Below, piece by piece: positions 19,541-29,197 of a stretch of DNA of 64,000 bases. Numbering within the stretch: position 1 is the first letter of the stretch; the number at the start of each line of letters is the position of its first letter. This DNA comes from Caulobacter segnis (GTDB lineage: Bacteria > Pseudomonadota > Alphaproteobacteria > Caulobacterales > Caulobacteraceae), in NCBI RefSeq assembly GCF_029543125.1, contig NZ_JARQWW010000001.1:124001-188000 (forward strand). Direction: 5' to 3'. The notes under the pieces are model-generated. The model made no database searches, was not told where the DNA came from, and was given only the letters and a program-made list of their open reading frames with translations. The position numbers and the translations under genes were made by a program.

Positions 19541-20887
19541 ATGCGTTACCTCCCCCTTACCCCCGACGACCGCGCCGAGATGCTCTCGGTGATCGGCGTC
19601 AAATCCATCGACGACTTGTTCGTGGACGTGCCCGCCGCGGCCCGCCGCACCGGCGTCGTCGATCTGCCGCTGCACGCCGGCGAGCTTGAGGTGGAGCGCG
19701 AGCTGTCCGCCCTCGCCGCGCGCAACCGCACGGCGGGTTCGGGGCCGTTCTTCTGCGGGGCCGGCGCCTATCGCCACCACGTCCCGGCCAGCGTCGACCA
19801 CATCATCCAGCGGTCGGAGTTCCTGACCAGCTACACCCCATACCAGCCGGAAATCGCCCAGGGCACCTTGCAGGTCCTGTTCGAGTTCCAGACCCAGGTC
19901 GCGGCCCTGACCGGCCTCGAGGTCGCCAACGCCTCGCTCTATGACGGCTCCACCGGCGCCGCCGAGGCGGTGATGATGGCCAACCGCATCACCCGCAAGG
20001 GCAAGGCGGTGCTGTCGGGCGGCCTGCATCCGCACTACGTCCGCTCGATCGAGACCCTGGCCCACGCGGCCGGCGTCGCCACCGACACCCTGGCCGCCGC
20101 CGTGGACGCCGAGGCCGCCGTGATCGACGCCATCGACGCCGACACCGCCTGTGTCGTCGTCCAGACCCCTAACGTCTTCGGCACGGTCACCGACGTGACC
20201 AGGATCGCTGAGGCCGCCCACGCCGCCGGCGCCCTGTTGATCGTTGTGACGACCGAGGCCGTCTCCTACGGCCTGCTGAAGTCGCCCGGCGAGATGGGCG
20301 CGGACATCGCCGTGGCCGAGGGTCAGTCGATCGGCAACGGCCTGAACTTCGGCGGTCCCTATGTCGGCCTCTTCGCCTGCCGCGAAAAGTACATGCGCCA
20401 GATCCCCGGCCGCCTGTGCGGCGAGACCGTGGACGCCGAAGGGCGTCGCGGCTTCGTCCTGACCCTGTCGACGCGCGAGCAGCACATCCGCCGCGACAAG
20501 GCGACGTCGAATATCTGCACCAACAGCGGCCTGTGCGCCCTGGCCTTCACCATCCACATGTCGCTGTTGGGCGAGCAGGGCCTGCGCCGTCTGGCCGCCC
20601 TGAACCACGACCGCGCCCGCAAGCTGAAGGCCGCCCTGGCCGCCACGCCCGGCGTCGAGGTGCTGACCGACCGCTACTTCAACGAGATCGCCGTGCGCCT
20701 GCCGCGCGACGCCGCCGAGGTCGTCGAGACCCTGGCCGGCGCCGGCGTCATCGCCGGCGTGCCCTATTCGCGCCTGGCGCCCCAGGCGGGCATGGACGAC
20801 GTCCTGCTGCTGGCGGCCACCGAGCTGACCAGCGACGCCGACATCGCCCTTCTGCAAAAGGCCCTGACCAAGGTGATCGCCCAATGA
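19541..20887 (+). CDS. gcvPA: Glycine dehydrogenase (decarboxylating) subunit 1
   Basis: The 448-residue protein is the N-terminal half of the split P protein. It opens [19 protein letters not shown] and has [32 protein letters not shown] and the [15 protein letters not shown] region typical of subunit 1. It pairs with subunit 2 to make the PLP enzyme that decarboxylates glycine and loads GcvH. Its TGA overlaps the gcvPB ATG (ATGA), which would support equal production of the two subunits. Confidence 0.96.
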   Translation: MRYLPLTPDDRAEMLSVIGVKSIDDLFVDVPAAARRTGVVDLPLHAGELEVERELSALAARNRTAGSGPFFCGAGAYRHHVPASVDHIIQRSEFLTSYTPYQPEIAQGTLQVLFEFQTQVAALTGLEVANASLYDGSTGAAEAVMMANRITRKGKAVLSGGLHPHYVRSIETLAHAAGVATDTLAAAVDAEAAVIDAIDADTACVVVQTPNVFGTVTDVTRIAEAAHAAGALLIVVTTEAVSYGLLKSPGEMGADIAVAEGQSIGNGLNFGGPYVGLFACREKYMRQIPGRLCGETVDAEGRRGFVLTLSTREQHIRRDKATSNICTNSGLCALAFTIHMSLLGEQGLRRLAALNHDRARKLKAALAATPGVEVLTDRYFNEIAVRLPRDAAEVVETLAGAGVIAGVPYSRLAPQAGMDDVLLLAATELTSDADIALLQKALTKVIAQ

Positions 20888-22455
20888 GCATGAACTCTGT
20901 CGGCCGTCCCACCCGGCCCGAAGCCCCCGCCAATGACGCATCGACCGCCACCCTGACCGGAGGCCGCGGCCTGCTGCAGGACGAGCCCCTGATCTTCGAA
21001 CTGGGCGGCTGGGACAAGTCGGGCGTCGACCTGCCCGAGGCCACCGGCGTCGATGACGCCCTGGACGGCCTGCTGCGTCACGATCCGATCGGCCTGCCCG
21101 GCCTGTCGGAGCCGGAGATCATGCGCCACTACGTGCGCCTGTCGCAGAAGAACCACGCCATCGACCTGGCGCTCTATCCGCTCGGCTCGTGCACCATGAA
21201 GCACAACCCGCGCCTGAACGAGAAGATGGCGCGGCTGCCGGGCTTCTCGGACATCCACCCGCTGCAGCCGGTCTCCACCGTGCAGGGCGCGCTGGGCCTG
21301 ATGGACCAGCTGGCCCATTGGCTGAAGACCCTGACCGGCATGCCCGCCGTGGCGCTGTCGCCCAAGGCCGGCGCCCATGGCGAGCTGTGCGGCCTGCTGG
21401 CCATCCGCGCCGCTCATGAGGCCAACGGCCAGGGCCACCGCAAGACGGTGCTGGCCCCGACCAGCGCCCACGGCACCAACCCGGCCACCGCCGCCTTCGC
21501 CGGCTATACGGTGAAGGAGATCGGCCAGACCGACGACGGCCGTGTCGACCTCGCCGACCTGGCCGCCAAGCTGGGTCCGGACGTGGCGGCCATCATGGTC
21601 ACCAACCCCAACACCTGCGGCCTGTTCGAGCGGGAGGTGATCGAGATCGCCCGCCTGACGCACGAGGCCGGAGCCTACTTCTACTGCGACGGCGCCAACT
21701 TCAACGCCATCGTCGGCCGGGTGCGCCCGGGCGACCTGGGCGTCGACGCCATGCACATCAACCTGCACAAGACCTTCTCCACCCCGCACGGCGGCGGCGG
21801 TCCGGGCGCGGGTCCGGTGGTGCTGTCGGCGGCGCTGGCCCCCTACGCCCCCACCCCGTGGGTCGTGGCCGGCGAAGACGGCTTCAAGCTGGTGGAGCAT
21901 GAGGAAGAAGAGGCAGCGGCCGCCTTTGGCCGCCTGACCGCCTTCAACGGCCAGATGGGCATGTATGTCCGCGCCCTGTCCTACATGCTGTCGCACGGGG
22001 CCGACGGCCTGCGTCAGGTGGCGGAGGACGCCGTCCTCAACGCCAACTACATCAAGGCCCGCCTGTCCGACGTGATGAGCCCGGCGTTCCCGGACGGCCC
22101 GTGCATGCACGAGGCCCTGTTCGACGACGCCTGGCTGGAAGGCACGGGGGTCACCACGCTCGATTTCGCCAAGGCGATGATCGACGAGGGCTTCCACCCG
22201 ATGACCATGTACTTCCCGCTGGTCGTCCACGGCGCGATGCTGATCGAGCCGACGGAGACGGAGTCGAAGTACGAGCTGGACCGCTTCATCGCCGCCCTGC
22301 GCGCCCTGGCCCACGCGGCCAAGGCCGGCGATGTGGACCGCTTCAAGAACGCGCCGACCCAGGCGCCTTTGCGACGTCTTGATGAAACTCTTGCGGCACG
22401 CAAGCCACGCCTGAAGTGGTCTTCTGTGTCCCCGGCGCCACTGGCGGCGGAATAG
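20884..22455 (+). CDS. gcvPB: Glycine dehydrogenase (decarboxylating) subunit 2
   Basis: The 523-residue PLP-binding half of the split P protein has [17 protein letters not shown] with the Schiff-base lysine K296. Other conserved parts are [39 protein letters not shown] and [19 protein letters not shown]. The true start is the ATG overlapping the gcvPA stop; the longer open frame upstream lies inside gcvPA. The last coding stretch is followed by weak hairpins that probably end the operon. Confidence 0.96.
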   Translation: MSMNSVGRPTRPEAPANDASTATLTGGRGLLQDEPLIFELGGWDKSGVDLPEATGVDDALDGLLRHDPIGLPGLSEPEIMRHYVRLSQKNHAIDLALYPLGSCTMKHNPRLNEKMARLPGFSDIHPLQPVSTVQGALGLMDQLAHWLKTLTGMPAVALSPKAGAHGELCGLLAIRAAHEANGQGHRKTVLAPTSAHGTNPATAAFAGYTVKEIGQTDDGRVDLADLAAKLGPDVAAIMVTNPNTCGLFEREVIEIARLTHEAGAYFYCDGANFNAIVGRVRPGDLGVDAMHINLHKTFSTPHGGGGPGAGPVVLSAALAPYAPTPWVVAGEDGFKLVEHEEEEAAAAFGRLTAFNGQMGMYVRALSYMLSHGADGLRQVAEDAVLNANYIKARLSDVMSPAFPDGPCMHEALFDDAWLEGTGVTTLDFAKAMIDEGFHPMTMYFPLVVHGAMLIEPTETESKYELDRFIAALRALAHAAKAGDVDRFKNAPTQAPLRRLDETLAARKPRLKWSSVSPAPLAAE

Positions 22456-22473
22456 GGGATTAAGTTTCGTTAA

Positions 22474-22523
22474 GACGCAACAGGCGTCCTTTACGGCGCG
22501 TTCCGGGGTTCTCATATCCCCGG
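22474..22523 (+). terminator. Weak hairpins after the gcv operon
   Basis: GACGC-AACAG-GCGTC followed by CTTT lies at 22474-22491. A second hairpin, CCGGGG-N9-CCCCGG, lies at 22503-22523. Neither has a long T tract, so termination efficiency is uncertain. Confidence 0.4.
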
Positions 22524-22584
22524 TTGCCCGCCGCCCATCTTGAGTCCATCTGGAGACGCGGCGGGATTCTCCCGTCGTGTCCCA

Positions 22585-22995
22585 ATGCAGATCGCCCTGA
22601 CCCTCTCGATGCCGCGCGCACGCCAGTCTGACGCCTTCGCCCGAGCCCTGCTCGCGCGTGCGGCGCGTTGGCTGCTGCTCATCGTCGGCGGACTACTGAT
22701 TCTGGCGGGCTTCCTGATCGCCCCGCTGCCCGGGCCGCTCGGCGTGCCGCTGACCATAGTCGGCCTGATGCTGGTGCTGCGCAACTCCTTCTGGGCGCGC
22801 AAGCAGTTCATCAAGGTGCAGCGGGCCCACCCTAAGGTGATCTTCCCCCTGCGCCGCCTGCTTCGCCGCGAGCCGGAGGTTCTGCAGGTGGCCTGGCAGC
22901 AGGCTCTGCGCATCGAGCGCATCATCCTCCCCCGCCGCTGGCGCGTCGCCGTCCGCTGGCGCCGGTCGCTGCGGCGTCGGGGCCGGGTGGTTTAG
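22585..22995 (+). CDS. Small PGPGW-like inner membrane protein
   Basis: The 136-residue basic protein has one long or two short hydrophobic helices (about residues 23-62) around APLPGPLGVPLTIVGLMLVLRNS. This resembles the putative transmembrane PGPGW family, though the final W of that motif is absent. The tail is strongly Arg-rich (RRWRVAVRWRRSLRRRGR), consistent with positive-inside topology. I prefer the ATG at 22585; a TTG at 22540 in the same frame would add 15 residues. The function is unknown. It is convergent with the F0 operon. Confidence 0.65.
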   Translation: MQIALTLSMPRARQSDAFARALLARAARWLLLIVGGLLILAGFLIAPLPGPLGVPLTIVGLMLVLRNSFWARKQFIKVQRAHPKVIFPLRRLLRREPEVLQVAWQQALRIERIILPRRWRVAVRWRRSLRRRGRVV

Positions 22996-23002
22996 GCCAA
23001 AC

Positions 23003-23094
23003 CCGCTCATCCCCGCGAAGGCGGGGGCCCACGCTGCTTCTCTCCCGAAGGCCGAACGCCCGCATGGATCCCCGCCTCTGTGGGGATGAGCGGT
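23003..23094. repeat. REP-type paired inverted repeat (family A, copy 2)
   Basis: The left arm CCGCTCATCCCCGCGAAGGC and the right arm GGATCCCCGCCTCTGTGGGG-ATGAGCGG face each other across about 35 bp that include a partial extra CCCGAAGGCCG. The right arm is degenerate (CTCTGTG instead of CTTCGCG). It lies between the 3' ends of a plus-strand and a minus-strand gene. Confidence 0.75.
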
Positions 23095-23103
23095 CGAATG
23101 GCC

Positions 23104-23140
23104 AAAGAAAAAGGGCGTCCCCTTTCGGAGACGCCCTTCG
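23104..23140 (-). terminator. Intrinsic terminator of the F0 ATP synthase operon
   Basis: Read on the minus strand, AAGGGCGTC-TCCGAAAGGG-GACGCCCTT forms a GC-rich stem followed by TTTTTCTTT. It lies 23 bp beyond the atpF stop. Confidence 0.85.
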
Positions 23141-23162
23141 ATCTTTCAGCTCAACCCCGCTG

Positions 23163-23660
23163 CTACTGCAGCTTGGCTCCGGCCACCTGCTTGACGGCGG
23201 CGTCGACCAGCGGGTCCGAGGCGCCCAGACGGGCGACCAGGATCTGCTCCGCCGCGGCGACAGCCAGGTCGGCGGCGGCCGACTTCACCTCGGCGGCGGC
23301 CTCGGCTTCGGCGGCGGCGATCTTGCGCTCGGCCAGTTCGGCGCGACGCTTGATCTGCTCTTCGAGCTTGCCCTGGGCTTCCGTGGCCAGACGCTGGGCA
23401 TCGGCTTCGGCGGCGGCCAGCATCTCGGCGGCCTGACGCTCGGAAGCGTCACGCTGGGCCTTGATGTCGGCGAGCAGGGCCTGGGCCTCGGCGCGCAGCT
23501 TGGCGGCTTCGTCCAGCTCGGCCTGGATCTTGGCCGCATGGCCATCCAGAGCGCCGAACAGCGCACCCGGCAGCACCTTCAGAACGACCAGCAGGCCGAA
23601 GAAGAGCACCAGGGCGACCAGCACCCAGAACTCGGGGTTGGACAGTTGGAACAGTTCCAT
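23163..23660 (-). CDS. atpF: F0F1 ATP synthase subunit b
   Basis: The 165-residue protein has one N-terminal transmembrane helix ([20 protein letters not shown], about residues 8-27). A long Ala/Glu/Lys-rich helix follows and forms the peripheral stalk linking F0 to F1. It is the last gene of the atpI-B-E-F'-F operon. The b and b' subunits are assigned by order and by the extra N-terminus of the preceding gene. A stop codon is followed closely by the operon terminator. Confidence 0.93.
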   Translation of the reverse strand: MELFQLSNPEFWVLVALVLFFGLLVVLKVLPGALFGALDGHAAKIQAELDEAAKLRAEAQALLADIKAQRDASERQAAEMLAAAEADAQRLATEAQGKLEEQIKRRAELAERKIAAAEAEAAAEVKSAAADLAVAAAEQILVARLGASDPLVDAAVKQVAGAKLQ

Positions 23661-23670
23661 GTCCGTCTCC

Positions 23671-24222
23671 TTAAGCCGACAGCTTGGCCAGCGCGGCGTT
23701 CACCTCGGCGGAGGTGGCGGCCTTGCCGGTCAGCTTGGCGGTGATCGCCTGGGCGGTGTCCGACGCGATGGTCTTCACATTGCCCATGGCCGCATCGCGC
23801 GAGGCGCGGATGCGGGCCTCGGCGGCCTCAAGCTTCTCGGCCAGAGCGGCGTCTTCCTTGGCCTGACGCGCGGCGGCTTCGGCTTGCGCCTTGGCTTTCG
23901 CGTCGGCCGCGGTGCGCAGGGCCTTGCCGCGGGCCTCGGCCAGTTCGGCGGCGGCCGCCTGGCTCTGGACTTCGGCTTCGTCACGCAGCTTGCGAGCGTC
24001 GGCGATGTCGCCGGCGATCTTGTCCGCGCGCCCCTCGATGGCGCCGCCCACCTTGGGCAGCAGCATCTTGGACAGCACCACGTACAGGACGACGAAGATC
24101 AGGAGCAGCCAGACGATCTGGCCCGCCCAATGCTCGAACTGCAGCTGCGGCAGGCCGCCGGAGCCGTGAGCTTCGGGCGCGCCGGTCGTTTCGGTCACGC
24201 CGTGGTTTTCCGTCGTCGCCAT
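23671..24222 (-). CDS. atpG: F0F1 ATP synthase subunit b' (second b-type subunit)
   Basis: The 183-residue protein has an extra cytoplasm-side N-terminus of about 30 residues (Thr/Gly/Pro-rich). A membrane helix with [23 protein letters not shown] follows, then a long amphipathic Ala/Lys/Glu helix. Alphaproteobacteria carry two diverged b subunits forming a heterodimeric peripheral stalk; the copy next to atpE is normally b'. It starts 26 bp after atpE and ends 10 bp before atpF. The gene is called atpG or atpF2 in different genomes. Confidence 0.92.
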   Translation of the reverse strand: MATTENHGVTETTGAPEAHGSGGLPQLQFEHWAGQIVWLLLIFVVLYVVLSKMLLPKVGGAIEGRADKIAGDIADARKLRDEAEVQSQAAAAELAEARGKALRTAADAKAKAQAEAAARQAKEDAALAEKLEAAEARIRASRDAAMGNVKTIASDTAQAITAKLTGKAATSAEVNAALAKLSA

Positions 24223-24248
24223 AGGAGGACGAGGTCCCTCTTAAGCGA

Positions 24249-24473
24249 TTAGGAGAACAGGATCAGGAAGGCGATGACGAGGGCGAAGATGCCCAGGGCT
24301 TCGGTCAGAGCCATGCCCAGGAACAGCATCGGACGCTCTTGAGCGGCGGCCGACGGGTTGCGCAGAGCGCCCTGGAAATAGTTGCCGAACATCACGCCCA
24401 GGCCGACGCCCGCGCCGATCATGCCCAGCATCGCAAGGCCAGCGCCGATGTACTTCGCGGCTTCAGCTTCCAT
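24249..24473 (-). CDS. atpE: F0F1 ATP synthase subunit c
   Basis: The 74-residue hairpin of two transmembrane helices forms the rotor ring. The glycine-rich GAGVGLGVMFG lies in helix 1, the polar loop is RNPSAAAQE, and helix 2 (FLGMALTEALGIFALVIAF) contains the proton-carrying carboxylate E58. Glutamate rather than sodium-type extra ligands indicates proton coupling. Length is typical. Confidence 0.97.
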   Translation of the reverse strand: MEAEAAKYIGAGLAMLGMIGAGVGLGVMFGNYFQGALRNPSAAAQERPMLFLGMALTEALGIFALVIAFLILFS

Positions 24474-24528
24474 TGTCTTAGTCCTTTAGGTCGAATGGAT
24501 GGAGGTAAGAGATAGTAGGTCGTGAGCC

Positions 24529-25290
24529 TTAGTGGCTGTCCAGGTTCACGACGTCGTTGAGGTACACGCAGGTCAGCACGGCGAACACGAAGGCCTGCAG
24601 GAAGGCCACCATGAACTCCAGAGCCGTCAGGGCCACGACCGAGCTCAGAGCGAGCGCCGAACCGGCCCAACCGAGGATGCCGAGCGAACCCATGGCCACC
24701 ACGAAGCCGGCGAAGATCTTCAGCACCACGTGACCGCCCAGCATGTTGCCGAACAGACGAAGGCCGAGAGTGACCGGACGGATCAGGAAGGACAGGATTT
24801 CGATCGGGACCAGCAGGAAGTACAGCGGCCACGGCACGCCCGACGGGGCGAACAGCTTGAAGAACTTGAAGCCGTTCTTGGCGAAGCCGACGCCGACCAC
24901 GGTGAGGATGACCATCATGCCGAGGGTCAGGGTCACGGCCAGCTGCGAGGTGGCGGTGAAGACCAGGAACATGCCCAGCATGTTCATGAACAGCACGAAG
25001 GAGAACAGGGTGAAGACGAAGGGCAGGTACTTCTTGCCCTCGTGGCCGATGATCGACGAGGTCAGGCTGTTGACCAGGCCATAGAGCATCTCGCCCACGG
25101 TCTGCAGGCGGCCAGGGACCACCGCGCCGCGGCCGGCGGCCGCGAAGAACAGGATGACCAGAACAGCGGCGGCCAGCATGGCGGCCACGGAGTTCGTGAT
25201 CGAAAGGTCGACAAGGCCCAGCCCGGGAACGTTCACGGGCGGCAGCTCCACGACCTTCGCGATCTGGAACTGGTGCATCGGATCGGCCAT
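24529..25290 (-). CDS. atpB: F0F1 ATP synthase subunit a
   Basis: The 253-residue polytopic protein forms the proton half-channels. The essential stator arginine is R178 in PVTLGLRLFGNMLGGH. Hydrophobic segments occupy about 36-50, 90-115, 118-138, 155-172, 185-215 and 220-250, with a typical ending TCVYLNDVVNLDSH. It lies between atpI and atpE. The start at 25290 (MADPMHQFQIAK) is only 5 bp after the atpI stop. Confidence 0.96.
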   Translation of the reverse strand: MADPMHQFQIAKVVELPPVNVPGLGLVDLSITNSVAAMLAAAVLVILFFAAAGRGAVVPGRLQTVGEMLYGLVNSLTSSIIGHEGKKYLPFVFTLFSFVLFMNMLGMFLVFTATSQLAVTLTLGMMVILTVVGVGFAKNGFKFFKLFAPSGVPWPLYFLLVPIEILSFLIRPVTLGLRLFGNMLGGHVVLKIFAGFVVAMGSLGILGWAGSALALSSVVALTALEFMVAFLQAFVFAVLTCVYLNDVVNLDSH

Positions 25291-25295
25291 CGGCC

Positions 25296-25658
25296 TTACG
25301 CGTCCCCTGGTTTGGTCCCGACATCGGGACCGTCGTTGGTTTCAACAGCGGCCTTGAGGGCCGCCTTGGCGCTCATCTGGGAGGCGCGACGCACCACCAG
25401 GAACACCGAAAGCCCCGTGCCGATCAGCACGCCGCCGATCAGGCCCCAGGGCCGTGTGCCGGCGTAATGGTCAAGCGCCCAGCCGAGACCGAGACCGCCC
25501 AATACGCCGCCAAGCAGATCCGCCAGAAGGCGGTACCCGTCGCTGGCTCCCTTTTCCACGGATCCCGTGGGCTTGGAAGCCTCCCGGCCCTCGACTGCGG
25601 CGAGCCGTGCGTCGAGGCTCCTGAGAGCCTCATCGTGCGGTTCGTCGGCCTTGGACAT
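25296..25658 (-). CDS. atpI: ATP synthase accessory protein AtpI/AtpZ type
   Basis: The 120-residue protein has a hydrophilic N-terminus (MSKADEPHDEALRSLDARL). Two membrane helices follow: LLADLLGGVLGGLGLGWALDHY (a glycine-zipper helix) and PWGLIGGVLIGTGLSVFLVV. Family knowledge: AtpI-type proteins help assemble the c-ring or chaperone F0. The ATG at 25658 was chosen because the preceding in-frame residues are not membrane-like and AGAGG lies upstream. It is the first gene of the F0 operon. Confidence 0.85.
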   Translation of the reverse strand: MSKADEPHDEALRSLDARLAAVEGREASKPTGSVEKGASDGYRLLADLLGGVLGGLGLGWALDHYAGTRPWGLIGGVLIGTGLSVFLVVRRASQMSAKAALKAAVETNDGPDVGTKPGDA

Positions 25659-25812
25659 GGGAGAGGTCAGGTCCGAGTTCGGCCGCGAAAACAATATCCG
25701 CGCCCGGGCTTGATCGCGGCGGAACCTATAGATCGGACCCGTCAGCGTCAAGGCTGGTTAGGGGTTCATTAAGCCCCTGAAAACGCGAGGGATTTCCGCT
25801 GCGGAAACGAGA

Positions 25813-25843
25813 AAGGCCCTCCTCCGCGCGGGAGAAGGGCCTT
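25813..25843 (-). terminator. Intrinsic terminator downstream of mdh
   Basis: On the minus strand AAGGCCCT and AGGGCCTT pair around CTCCCGCGCGGAGG, which can itself extend the hairpin. The run TTTCTCGTTTCCG follows. It lies 28 bp beyond the mdh stop and separates mdh from the atp operon. Confidence 0.75.
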
Positions 25844-25870
25844 CTACGATTTCGCGAAATGCGGCGAAGC

Positions 25871-26845
<975 letters not shown>

Positions 26846-26929
26846 TCAAAAAATCAGGGGATAAGTCGCCGGGCGGTCTAGCTCCGCGTGGCCCCAGGCG
26901 CAAGCGATGCGGTTGCGACGCACTGGACT

Positions 26930-26944
26930 TTTTGCGCCGCAAAA
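26930..26944. promoter_or_regulatory. Perfect 15-bp palindrome in the mdh / hydratase divergent promoter
   Basis: TTTTGCG-C-CGCAAAA is a perfect inverted repeat in the 155-bp divergent region. A nearby TTGCG at 26913-26917 repeats one half-site. The symmetry suggests an operator. Short-chain fatty acyl regulators (RamB/PccR type) that control ethylmalonyl-CoA pathway genes recognise TTTGC/GCAAA-like elements, so such a regulator is possible. This is inference. Confidence 0.4.
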
Positions 26945-26988
26945 TGCCCGATGAGTGAAAAGCGATAAGTCAGGGGCAGCGCGCAGTC

Positions 26989-28029
26989 ATGGCCAAGACC
27001 GACCCGGGAAACTTCTTCGAGGACTTCCGCCTCGGCCGGACGCTCGTCCACGCGACGCCGCGAACGGTCACCAGCGGCGATGTGGCGCTCTACACCGCCC
27101 TGCACGGTCCCCGCTTCGCCCTGTTCTCCTCCGACGCGTTCGCGCGCGGCTGCGGCCTGCCCGGCGCGCCCCTGGACCCGCTGCTGGTCTTCCATGTGGT
27201 GTTCGGCAAGAGCGTCCCCGACATCAGCCTGAACGCCGTGGCCAATCTGGGCTACGCCGAGGGCCGCTTCCTGGCCCCGGTCTATCCAGGCGACACCCTG
27301 GCGGCCACGTCCGAGGTCATCGGCCTGAAGGAGAACTCCAACGGCAAGACCGGCGTCGTCTATGTCCGCACCACCGGGACCAACCAGCGGGGCGAGGTCG
27401 TCTTGTCCTATGTCCGCTGGGTCATGGTGCGGAAGAAAGACCTGTCGGCCAAGGTCGAGCAGAAGCTCCCCGATCTGAAACCGGCCCTCGACGCATCCGA
27501 CCTGATCGTCCCGCCGGGTTTGGCCTTTTCCGGCTACGACCACGCCCTGGCCGGGTCGCCCCATGTCTTCGAGGACTACGTGGTCGGCGAGCGGATCGAC
27601 CACGTGGACGGCATGGCGGTGGAGGAGGCCGAGCACGCCATGGCCACCCGCCTCTACCAGAACACCGCCAAGGTGCATTTCAATCAGTTCGAGCGGTCCA
27701 AGGATCCGTCCGGCCGCCGCCTGGTCTATGGCGGGGTGGTGATCTCAACCGCCAAGGCCCTGTCGTTCAACGGCCTGCAGAACGCCGGCCTGATCCTGGG
27801 TATCAACGGCGGCCGTCACGTGAACCCGTATTTCGCGGGCGCCACGGTGTTCGCCTGGAGCGAAGTCCTGGACAAGGCGGACCTCGGCTCTTGCGGCGCC
27901 CTGCGGTTGCGTCTGGTGGCGACGAAGGACCGCATCTGCGAGGACTTCCCGGTCAAGGATCACGCCGGCGCTTACCCGACCGACGTTATTCTCGATTTCG
28001 ATTACTGGGCCGCCGTTCCCAAGCGTTAG
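26989..28029 (+). CDS. MaoC-family double-hotdog hydratase, probably mesaconyl-CoA hydratase
   Basis: The 346-residue protein reads NPGNFFEDF-like at its start, then HATPRTVTSGDVALYTALHG, FALFSSDAFARGCGLPGAPLDPLLVFH, VPDISLNAVANLGYAEGRF and VVYVRTTGTNQRGEVVLSYVRW. I recognise this as very close to mesaconyl-CoA (beta-methylmalyl-CoA) hydratase of the ethylmalonyl-CoA pathway, which is a ~345-residue protein with two hotdog domains. Neighbouring mdh and a CitE-family malyl-CoA lyase/thioesterase-like gene fit that pathway. Other key genes (crotonyl-CoA carboxylase/reductase) are outside the window, so pathway membership is inferred. Confidence 0.78.
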   Translation: MAKTDPGNFFEDFRLGRTLVHATPRTVTSGDVALYTALHGPRFALFSSDAFARGCGLPGAPLDPLLVFHVVFGKSVPDISLNAVANLGYAEGRFLAPVYPGDTLAATSEVIGLKENSNGKTGVVYVRTTGTNQRGEVVLSYVRWVMVRKKDLSAKVEQKLPDLKPALDASDLIVPPGLAFSGYDHALAGSPHVFEDYVVGERIDHVDGMAVEEAEHAMATRLYQNTAKVHFNQFERSKDPSGRRLVYGGVVISTAKALSFNGLQNAGLILGINGGRHVNPYFAGATVFAWSEVLDKADLGSCGALRLRLVATKDRICEDFPVKDHAGAYPTDVILDFDYWAAVPKR

Positions 28030-28036
28030 GGCATGC

Positions 28037-28462
28037 ATGCTGAACTTCGTCATCGACCCCGCCTTTCACGCCGCCTCCCACCGCATCGGCGTGCTCGACC
28101 TGTGCGAACTGCGTCTGCAGGACGACGCCCGCTGGCCCTGGGTGATTCTCGTGCCCCGCATTCCGGGCCTGGTGGAGATCGAGGATCTTAAGCCTCGCGA
28201 CCGTAACCAGCTGATGGACGAGATCGTCTGCGGCGGGACCGCCGTGCGCGCCATCGGCCAGGCCCTCGACATCCCGGTGGAGAAGCTGAACGTCGGCGCC
28301 CTGGGGAACATCACGCCGCAATTGCACCTGCACGTCATCGGCCGCCGGTCCGACGACCCCGCCTGGCCCGGCCCCGCCTGGGGCTACGGCTCGGGCGAGG
28401 CCTACGACAACAAGACCCGCGCCATCGCCATCCAGGCGGTGAAGGATGCGATCCTGATCTAG
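28037..28462 (+). CDS. HIT-domain protein
   Basis: The 141-residue protein of the histidine triad superfamily has the active-site strand QLHLHVIGRR, so the triad is H97 and H99 with glutamine (Q95) in place of the first histidine, as in several bacterial HIT groups. WGYGSGEAYD ends the domain. HIT proteins hydrolyse or transfer nucleotidyl groups. It begins 7 bp after the hydratase stop, so co-transcription is likely. Substrate is unknown. Confidence 0.88.
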   Translation: MLNFVIDPAFHAASHRIGVLDLCELRLQDDARWPWVILVPRIPGLVEIEDLKPRDRNQLMDEIVCGGTAVRAIGQALDIPVEKLNVGALGNITPQLHLHVIGRRSDDPAWPGPAWGYGSGEAYDNKTRAIAIQAVKDAILI

Positions 28463-28466
28463 CGTC

Positions 28467-28498
28467 TTTCCCCTGCCCCGCTTGCGGGGCAGGGGAAA
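28467..28498. terminator. Bidirectional terminator between convergent genes
   Basis: TTTCCCCTGCCCCGC (28467-28481) and GCGGGGCAGGGGAAA (28484-28498) form a perfect 15-bp stem with a two-base loop, flanked by A/T on each side. It ends directly at the stop codon of the minus-strand gene and should work in both directions. Confidence 0.8.
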
Positions 28499-29197
28499 TC
28501 AGCGGCGGCGTCGCTTGCCCTTGCCGCGCTTGGCGGTCGCCTTGCGCTTGACCACGTTCTTGGCCGGAACAGCCTTCGGCGCGGTCGAGGCCGCCACGAA
28601 AGGCCGGGTGGAGGCGGCGGGTGTGAAGCTGTCCCAGGCGGCGGAGATCGGATCGCGCTTGGCGCTCACCGTCTGCGCCACGCCGCCGTCGCGCAGCTCG
28701 CCCGACCAGCCGTCCGCGACAGGACGCAGGGTCAGCTTGGCGGGAGCCGCCGGGTTCTTGCCGGGCAGCAGCGCGGTCACGCCCTCGCCAGCCTCGGTCA
28801 CCTCGTCAATGACGCCCAGGGTGGACACCCCGCCCCGGCGCAGGTCGCGCCAGGCGCCCTCGAGCCCGTTCTGCGGCGTCTGGGAAAATTGCAGCGCATA
28901 GAGCGGCGCCCCCGCCTGGTCGCTGAGGATCCAGCCGCCATCCAGCCGTCCGCGCTGACTCTGCGCCGCGCCGATCCGCCCCTGCACGCGGGCGTCATAG
29001 ACGGGGCCGACCTCCGTGGGCGGCGCGGCCTCATAGGGGCGTTCGATCTGCGGCTGCGGCGCCGGCGCCGCTTCCGCCGCATCCTCGTCCGGCTGGGCTG
29101 GCTGGGCCTGGACGGGCGCCGGCTCTGGGGTCTCCTGAGCAAAAGCCGGCAGCGCCAGAGACGCCGCGATCAGGAGGGAGACTGAAAGCCGGATCAC
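28499..29197 (-). CDS. Exported protein of unknown function with Pro/Ala-rich N-terminus and basic tail
   Basis: The 232-residue product starts with GTG and a signal peptide (MIRLSVSLLIAASLALPAFA, cut near AQE). A Pro/Ala/Glu-rich low-complexity linker covers about 21-65. A compact domain follows with VQGRIGAAQSQRGRLDGGWIL, LEGAWRDLRRGG, and LRPVADGWSGELRDGG. The tail is extremely basic (KRKATAKRGKGKRRRR). I do not recognise a characterised family. The GTG overlaps the stop of the CitE-family gene (GTGA), so it is translated from the same transcript. The basic tail could bind nucleic acid or anionic envelope polymers. Confidence 0.7.
   Translation of the reverse strand: MIRLSVSLLIAASLALPAFAQETPEPAPVQAQPAQPDEDAAEAAPAPQPQIERPYEAAPPTEVGPVYDARVQGRIGAAQSQRGRLDGGWILSDQAGAPLYALQFSQTPQNGLEGAWRDLRRGGVSTLGVIDEVTEAGEGVTALLPGKNPAAPAKLTLRPVADGWSGELRDGGVAQTVSAKRDPISAAWDSFTPAASTRPFVAASTAPKAVPAKNVVKRKATAKRGKGKRRRR

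Noticed and set aside
22460..22473. TTAA-GTTTCG-TTAA as a CtrA box after gcvPB
   Set aside because: The spacer is 6 bp, not 7, and the site overlaps the terminator region of the gcv operon.
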